DNA of 47,894 nucleotides from Anaerococcus sp. AGMB09787 (lineage in GTDB: Bacteria > Bacillota > Clostridia > Tissierellales > Peptoniphilaceae), in NCBI RefSeq assembly GCF_022808955.1, contig NZ_JAKZEY010000005.1:1-47894 (forward strand). The letters run 5' to 3'. The notes under the pieces were generated by a model. That model was not told where the DNA came from, did no database searches, and saw nothing but the letters and a program-made list of their open reading frames with translations. Below, piece by piece: positions 43,316-47,894 of the stretch. Position 1 is the stretch's first letter, and every line of letters begins with the position of its first letter. The position numbers and the translations under genes were made by a program.

Positions 43316-45196
43316 TTAAGCTTTTATAGTTACTCCTGTTTTATAGATCTTATCATCTACTAAAACTTTAACTTCATATTCTCCTGAGAAACCTTCTTTA
43401 GAGATTACTGTTGTTGTTTCTCTATCATCATCAGGCAAGAAAGTCCCAGCACACATTGCTCCTCTTATACCATGAGATGTTGATACAAAGTATTTTCTAG
43501 TTTCATCTTTTCCTTCAAAGATTAATTGTACAAGTTGTCCCTTTGTGAATTTACATTTAAATTCAACCCTATCTTTTTCTTCTTTGATAGTTGCTTCTTG
43601 CCAATCTTCAAATTCTAGATCTGTTTCTTCAGCAGGAATATCATAATCCATTTGAGTTGTTTCTCCAAGAGATCCTAATATTTTTCCTTCTCCTAAAACT
43701 AAATCTTCACCAACTTTATTATATAGGTTGATTTTTTCAGCTCTATAGTAGTTAGAATTTACTTCCATCTCAAATTTTATTTCATCGTCTGCAATTTCAT
43801 AAGTTCTTGATTTAAGTACTGATCTTGGATCATCTATTTGAGCATAAGGCCCTAGTTTAGCACTTGCATTTCCATCTTTATCATAAGCAACTCCACCTGA
43901 GTGTACTAGATAGTATCCTTCATTATACCATACTACGTTACATATATAAGGTGAGTAGAAATCTATTCCTAATTCTTTTCCAAATTGCCATGTTTGTTCA
44001 ATTTCCATTTTTTCTGTATCTATTCTATATTTAACAGCTCTAGAATAAGAATCATTAGGAGCTAAATATTTATCTGGGTTTTGGCTACCCCAATGGTGGT
44101 TATCAAAGCACATTACATCTCCAAGTGGAGTAATCAAGTTTGAATGTTGTTCATATTGCCATTCAAAGTTTTCTGTATCTCCAACTGGTTTGAATAAGTA
44201 TTTTTGATATTCTTCTGGCCATAATTCTGGATCAGATATAATCCAATTTAACTCAGCTGTATCAAAATCTATATTTACCATCGCGTTGTTGTGACGACCT
44301 GATAATGTTAGAGAGTTTGTATTTTCATCATACCATACAGCATTGCAATGGAACCAATCTTCATCTGACCATGAACCTGATTTTTGAGCACCTGGTTTTA
44401 TGAAATCTTTGAAGTGATATTCTTTTTTTATTTCTCCACTATCTTTATCTATTACAACAGCACCATCTTCTACTGTTCCATTTGCAGCATCACAGTTTAA
44501 AGCTACTATATCTCCATTTGGAAGATAGCATTGGTCATGATGGTATCCATAAGGAACCCTATATTCTTTATAGATTTTTCCTACTGCAGTAAATTCATAA
44601 ATACCTGACAAGAAATAAGGCATTTTCATAATTCTATCTGACCCCATAGAGAAGTTGCCATTTGGAAGAACTTTTACATCCCAAATCATTGGTCTTGTAA
44701 AGTCAAGTCTAACATCTCCAGCATAGTCAACGCCTATAGCAAGTTTTGCAGTTGCAGGGCAGCAGAACATTATTTGATCTTGCATATATCCAGCGCTTGT
44801 ATCTACATACTCAACTAAATCAGCTCCATCTGTCTTAGGAGTTTTGATTGTTATAGTAACTTTTTCTGATTCTCTTTGCCAAGGATAAATTTCTACCTTG
44901 TTTTCATAATCACTATATAATCCAACTATTGGTAAAATATGTTCTTTTGCCTTAGGGAAAGATTGATAAAAGTCTGCTTGTTTGGTTTTTCCTAAAACTC
45001 TTACATTTATCGCTGTTTCTTCTTCTGTTTCAAAACAAACAACTGCAGATAGGGCATTTAATTCATATAAGTTGTATTTTACTAGAGGATTTTCCATTGT
45101 ATAATGTCCATCATGGAATTCTTCTAGCATTTCTTTTTCTTTTCTTGCTTGAACATCAATTAGATGTTCTTGATATTCGTATTTTACTTTAGTCAT
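43316..45196 (-). CDS. Arylsulfate sulfotransferase (AssT family), cytoplasmic
   Basis: Transfers sulfate from a phenolic sulfate ester to another phenol without PAPS. 626 aa, beta-propeller family PF05935. His/Arg-rich blocks in order: YHHDQC (218-223), HCNAVWY (283-289), SGRHNNAMVNID (299-310), HSN (351-353), FDNHHWG (364-370) and YSRAVKYRID (384-393), resembling the catalytic segments of known AssT. There is no signal peptide, whereas the E. coli enzyme is periplasmic. About ten Cys are present. It overlaps the thioredoxin stop by one base and has RBS AGGAGG, so it is tightly coupled to a thioredoxin system. Donor and acceptor unknown. Confidence 0.8.
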   Translation of the reverse strand: MTKVKYEYQEHLIDVQARKEKEMLEEFHDGHYTMENPLVKYNLYELNALSAVVCFETEEETAINVRVLGKTKQADFYQSFPKAKEHILPIVGLYSDYENKVEIYPWQRESEKVTITIKTPKTDGADLVEYVDTSAGYMQDQIMFCCPATAKLAIGVDYAGDVRLDFTRPMIWDVKVLPNGNFSMGSDRIMKMPYFLSGIYEFTAVGKIYKEYRVPYGYHHDQCYLPNGDIVALNCDAANGTVEDGAVVIDKDSGEIKKEYHFKDFIKPGAQKSGSWSDEDWFHCNAVWYDENTNSLTLSGRHNNAMVNIDFDTAELNWIISDPELWPEEYQKYLFKPVGDTENFEWQYEQHSNLITPLGDVMCFDNHHWGSQNPDKYLAPNDSYSRAVKYRIDTEKMEIEQTWQFGKELGIDFYSPYICNVVWYNEGYYLVHSGGVAYDKDGNASAKLGPYAQIDDPRSVLKSRTYEIADDEIKFEMEVNSNYYRAEKINLYNKVGEDLVLGEGKILGSLGETTQMDYDIPAEETDLEFEDWQEATIKEEKDRVEFKCKFTKGQLVQLIFEGKDETRKYFVSTSHGIRGAMCAGTFLPDDDRETTTVISKEGFSGEYEVKVLVDDKIYKTGVTIKA

Positions 45197-45504
45197 TATA
45201 GTGCCTCCTTAATCATATTTTCTATAACTGGTTTTTGTTGTAATCCACCTCTTCTATTTACTTCTTGTCCATCTTTAAATAATACGATAGTAGGATAACC
45301 TTCTACATTGTATTCTTTAATTAAATCAGGGTTTGCTTCAAAGTCTACTTTTACTATATTTAAACCTTCGTTATTTTTGCTGATATCATTCAATACAAAT
45401 GAAAGCATCTTACAAGGGCCACAAGTTTTTGAATAAAAGTCTACTAAACTTACTCCTTCAGCAATTAAATCTTTAAAATCTCCACCTTCATATTCTCTAA
45501 TCAT
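45196..45504 (-). CDS. Thioredoxin-family protein (atypical TCGPC active site)
   Basis: 102 aa thioredoxin fold with the redox pair C28-C31 in KTCGPCKM and the cis-Pro in GYPTIVLFKDG. The Trp that normally precedes the CGPC motif is Thr, as in some clostridial thioredoxins. I start at the ATG at 45504, preceded by AAGGAGG; the eight-codon extension to 45528 contains that RBS. It lies between thioredoxin reductase and the sulfotransferase with 10-nt and overlap spacing. Confidence 0.86.
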   Translation of the reverse strand: MIREYEGGDFKDLIAEGVSLVDFYSKTCGPCKMLSFVLNDISKNNEGLNIVKVDFEANPDLIKEYNVEGYPTIVLFKDGQEVNRRGGLQQKPVIENMIKEAL

Positions 45505-45514
45505 AATATCCTCC

Positions 45515-46456
45515 TTAATTATTTTCATCCATTTCTTTTGACTTCTTGTAAAGTCTAGCTTCTTGAGCAGCTATAGCACCATCATTTGTAGCGGTAACAA
45601 TTTGGCGTAATCCCTTAGATATACAATCTCCAGCAGCAAAAACACCTGGCATACTTGTCCTCATTTTTTCATCTGTAATTATGTATCCCCTATCATTTTC
45701 TATACTTGTATCTTCAAGAAACTCAGTATTTGGAAGGGTTCCTATATATTCAAAGGCACCATCAGCCTCTACTATTTGTTCATTTTCTAAAGTATCCTTA
45801 TCAGCAAATTTAATTCCTTTAAGATGTCCATCTTCTACAAGAAACTCTTGTATTGCCTTATAAGAATTAACTTCTACATTATCTAAAGATCTAAAATATT
45901 CAGCTGTTGTAGGATCTCCAGTGAGATCAAAGTCTGTGACAACAGTAACTTTATTACAAATATCTGCTAGATATATCCCCTCATCGATAGCAGAATTACC
46001 ACCACCACAAACTATAACATCTTTATCTCTATATTTTGCTCCATCACATATAGCACACCATGAAACATTAACTCCAGCAAGCTCAGCTTCACCAGGTATA
46101 TTTAGCATGCGTGGTCTTGTACCTGTTGCAATTATAACAGTCATAGCTTCGAAAGCCTCATCGAATTCATCAGTATAGATTTTCTTAAACTCTCCATCTT
46201 CAATCTTATTTACTGTAGCATATTCAAATTCTACACCTAAATTTTGTGTATCTTCATACATCTTGTAGGCTAGATCTGCTCCATTAATTTTTCCGCTACC
46301 TGGGTAATTTTCTATAAGATTTGTATTTACTATATTTCCGCCTGGAGCTAGTTTGTCTAATAACAAAACGCTTAGATTAGCTCTTACTCCATAAATTGCA
46401 GCTGTCATTCCGGCAGGACCTGCTCCAATTACAATCAAATCATATCTTTTACTCAT
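45515..46456 (-). CDS. trxB: Thioredoxin reductase, low-molecular-weight type
   Basis: FAD flavoprotein, 313 aa: FAD motif GAGPAGM (11-17), redox pair C134-C137 in WCAICDG, second dinucleotide motif CGGGNSAIDEG and the C-terminal FAD segment GVFAAGDCISKGLRQIVTATNDGA. The pyridine-nucleotide loop lacks the usual HRR/R pattern at the expected place (it reads VTVVTDFDLTGD), so NADPH preference is not certain and another donor is possible. First gene of the reductase-thioredoxin-sulfotransferase group; RBS GGAGG. Confidence 0.88.
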   Translation of the reverse strand: MSKRYDLIVIGAGPAGMTAAIYGVRANLSVLLLDKLAPGGNIVNTNLIENYPGSGKINGADLAYKMYEDTQNLGVEFEYATVNKIEDGEFKKIYTDEFDEAFEAMTVIIATGTRPRMLNIPGEAELAGVNVSWCAICDGAKYRDKDVIVCGGGNSAIDEGIYLADICNKVTVVTDFDLTGDPTTAEYFRSLDNVEVNSYKAIQEFLVEDGHLKGIKFADKDTLENEQIVEADGAFEYIGTLPNTEFLEDTSIENDRGYIITDEKMRTSMPGVFAAGDCISKGLRQIVTATNDGAIAAQEARLYKKSKEMDENN

Positions 46457-46474
46457 AATTAACCTCCTATAATT

Positions 46475-46503
46475 ATTGTACCAATTATTAGAAAATATTT
46501 AAA
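46475..46503 (-). promoter_or_regulatory. possible promoter of the trxB-trx-sulfotransferase operon
   Basis: Minus strand TTTAAA, 17-nt spacer, TACAAT (46480-46475), 19 nt before the trxB start, in the 62-nt gap after the antiporter gene. No terminator precedes it, so read-through from the antiporter is also possible. Confidence 0.35.
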
Positions 46504-46518
46504 AGCTTTATTTCAAAA

Positions 46519-47730
46519 TTACTTATTTGTTTCTCCGGTTTTGGTATAGGCATATTTTGACAATAATATTCCAACCACATCATTTATTATTACACTTGCA
46601 GGGAGGGCTACGGTAAATATATATAAATATTCTGGGAATAAAACCGATGCCGTTGTAGCAGCATTGTTAAAAAATACTAGGGCAACTCCAGCAGCTGGTG
46701 TCATTGTTATACCTATTGTTTTCTTTACCGTCTCAGGCTCATTAGCAAGACTTGAACCAATATATCCTCCTATTATTTTTCCCAATCCTCTTACTATAAT
46801 AAATGTTATCAATATTAAGAAGTGATCAGGTATGAGTTTTGGATTTAGTGGCAAGCCAAGACTAAAAACTAAACACATTAGCCCAATTTCTTGAATAGAA
46901 TGAAATTCTCTTTTTACTGATAATAATTTTTCATCAGAAACCATATTTACATATACGGTTGAATATAATATACCGATTATTATAAAATTCATAGAAGGAT
47001 TTTCAAGTATGTAATTGTCAACATAAAATGCTAATATATTTGCAACAACCATAACTGAAACAAAAATTGCTAAGTCAGTTTTAGAATCCTTAGAATTTTT
47101 AATAAGTAATGATGCTATTACACCAAATATTAGACCGATTATTGCAGGTAAAGCCATCATATCAAACATTGACACATCAACTGATATACCAGCACTAAAT
47201 ATAGCTTGCACAAGAGCTAGAAATAAGTAAAAAACAATATTTGCTAAGATATTATCCAAACCTGTCACAGTTTTTAAAATATCTGTAAATCTACCTTCTG
47301 CCTTAAATTCACTAATAAGAGAAATATTAACACCTGGGGCCGTAGGCAAAGCAACTAACCCTATCAAGATTGCCAAAGGCCAAGGTATACCCATTACAAC
47401 AAAAGCTATTGCAAAAACCGCAAATACCAACAAAGCTGCACCTATCATTTCAGATAAGGTAATAGTTAAGTATTTACTTCCAGCTTTTTTTAGTTTCTTA
47501 AATACCATAGAGTAACCAACCATTATTCCTACAATCGTTTTTGCAAAATTCATTATAACAGTAAATGTAGGAATTGCCATGGCATCTTTACTTATAATAC
47601 CGATAACATTTGGACCTATAATAACCCCCGCTAATAGCCAACCTAAAATCTGCGGAAATTTTAACTTAGAAATAAGTTTTCCAGCTAAAAAAGCTATCAT
47701 ATATCCAAGCAACAAATTAATTATTAGCAT
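46519..47730 (-). CDS. Cation:proton antiporter (CPA2/Na_H_exchanger family)
   Basis: 403 aa, about 12 membrane segments. N-terminal KLKFPQILGWLLAGVIIGPNVIG is the classic CPA2 opening. ALPTAPGVNISLISEF and TGLDNILANIVFYLF correspond to the crossed-helix ion site, with a single Asp in the second. No KTN/TrkA regulatory domain. Ion specificity (Na+, K+) cannot be told. It may share a transcript with trxB downstream. RBS GAGG before the ATG; a dyad lies in the leader. Confidence 0.82.
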   Translation of the reverse strand: MLIINLLLGYMIAFLAGKLISKLKFPQILGWLLAGVIIGPNVIGIISKDAMAIPTFTVIMNFAKTIVGIMVGYSMVFKKLKKAGSKYLTITLSEMIGAALLVFAVFAIAFVVMGIPWPLAILIGLVALPTAPGVNISLISEFKAEGRFTDILKTVTGLDNILANIVFYLFLALVQAIFSAGISVDVSMFDMMALPAIIGLIFGVIASLLIKNSKDSKTDLAIFVSVMVVANILAFYVDNYILENPSMNFIIIGILYSTVYVNMVSDEKLLSVKREFHSIQEIGLMCLVFSLGLPLNPKLIPDHFLILITFIIVRGLGKIIGGYIGSSLANEPETVKKTIGITMTPAAGVALVFFNNAATTASVLFPEYLYIFTVALPASVIINDVVGILLSKYAYTKTGETNK

Positions 47731-47758
47731 ATAACCTCGCTTGCTTGATAAATTTTAT

Positions 47759-47784
47759 AATCAATTTGAACTTACAAATCGATT
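47759..47784 (-). promoter_or_regulatory. inverted repeat in the antiporter leader
   Basis: On the minus strand AATCGATTTG, TAAGTT, CAAATTGATT: 10-bp arms with one mismatch (G-U in RNA) and a 6-nt loop. It starts at about the predicted transcription start, so either an operator or a 5' RNA hairpin. Confidence 0.45.
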
Positions 47785-47793
47785 ATATATATA

Positions 47794-47822
47794 ATTATAT
47801 CATAGTTATAAAATAATCAAAA
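47794..47822 (-). promoter_or_regulatory. predicted promoter of the antiporter gene
   Basis: Minus strand extended -10 TGATATAAT (47802-47794) with TTTTGA 17 nt upstream. Start near 47787, leader about 57 nt. Beyond it (47823-47894) no gene start is visible. Confidence 0.55.
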
Positions 47823-47894
47823 ATTTTTTCTTAAGCTTTTATGATTCGTTAAATATTAAACACTAACGGATTGGTTATCCTATTTCTATCTCCT

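Noticed and set aside
1-47894. tRNA, rRNA, CRISPR array, prophage or attachment site
   Set aside because: No tRNA-like CCA/TTCGA arms in suitable spacing, no regularly spaced repeats and no integrase or phage structural gene were found by reading.

Overview
The window is AT-rich DNA (GC roughly one third) from a low-GC Gram-positive anaerobe. Gene content and order (murB-rapZ-x-whiA-dnaE-pfkA-pyk, hrcA-grpE-dnaK-dnaJ, a full pyr operon with a separate ATCase regulatory chain, four-cysteine L28, SD-rich TAATG/ATGA overlaps) point to the Clostridia/Tissierellia side of the Firmicutes. A Peptoniphilaceae member such as Anaerococcus is my best guess from protein flavour alone. No tRNA or rRNA gene was found.

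Layout. 201-11019 (minus): one long cluster murB, rapZ, a tyrosine-phosphatase-like gene, whiA, dnaE, pfkA, pyk, rlmD. 11107-11401 (plus): rpmB with its own promoter and terminator, followed by a small frameshifted membrane-protein gene. 11754-12404 (minus): HIT protein and rpsU. 12421-18427 (minus): the heat-shock operon hrcA-grpE-dnaK-dnaJ-mtaB behind a near-consensus CIRCE operator. 18454-21204 (minus): flavin reductase-like gene, GNAT fusion, hemW. 21208-26880 (minus): pyrB-I-C-F-K-D-E, all de novo UMP genes except carAB, from one strong promoter with a very short leader. 26900-30489 (minus): lepB, lepA and an AI-2E-type transporter. 30519-30916 (plus): rpsT, then a long inverted-repeat terminator. 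30915-34099 (minus): comEC-holA.

34216-47822 is the accessory part: an alanyl-tRNA editing (AlaX)-like protein that has lost all its zinc ligands; a two-gene ABC exporter preceded by a promoter, a 15-codon leader ORF and two mutually exclusive RNA helices, one of which buries the exporter's ribosome binding site; convergent SdpI-family and VTT/TVP38 membrane proteins; a codB-type permease, small membrane protein and cytidine-deaminase-fold enzyme with an operator-like dyad at the promoter; a decayed IS30-family element; a cytoplasmic arylsulfate sulfotransferase coupled to thioredoxin and thioredoxin reductase; and a CPA2-type cation/proton antiporter with a dyad in its leader.

The most interesting observation is the ABC-exporter leader (34850-35017). 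It looks like a ribosome-sensing translational attenuator, analogous in design to the erm and bmrBCD leaders but with a 15-residue peptide I do not recognise. Everything here was read by eye. Family assignments rest on motifs, and promoter, operator and RNA-structure calls are predictions.
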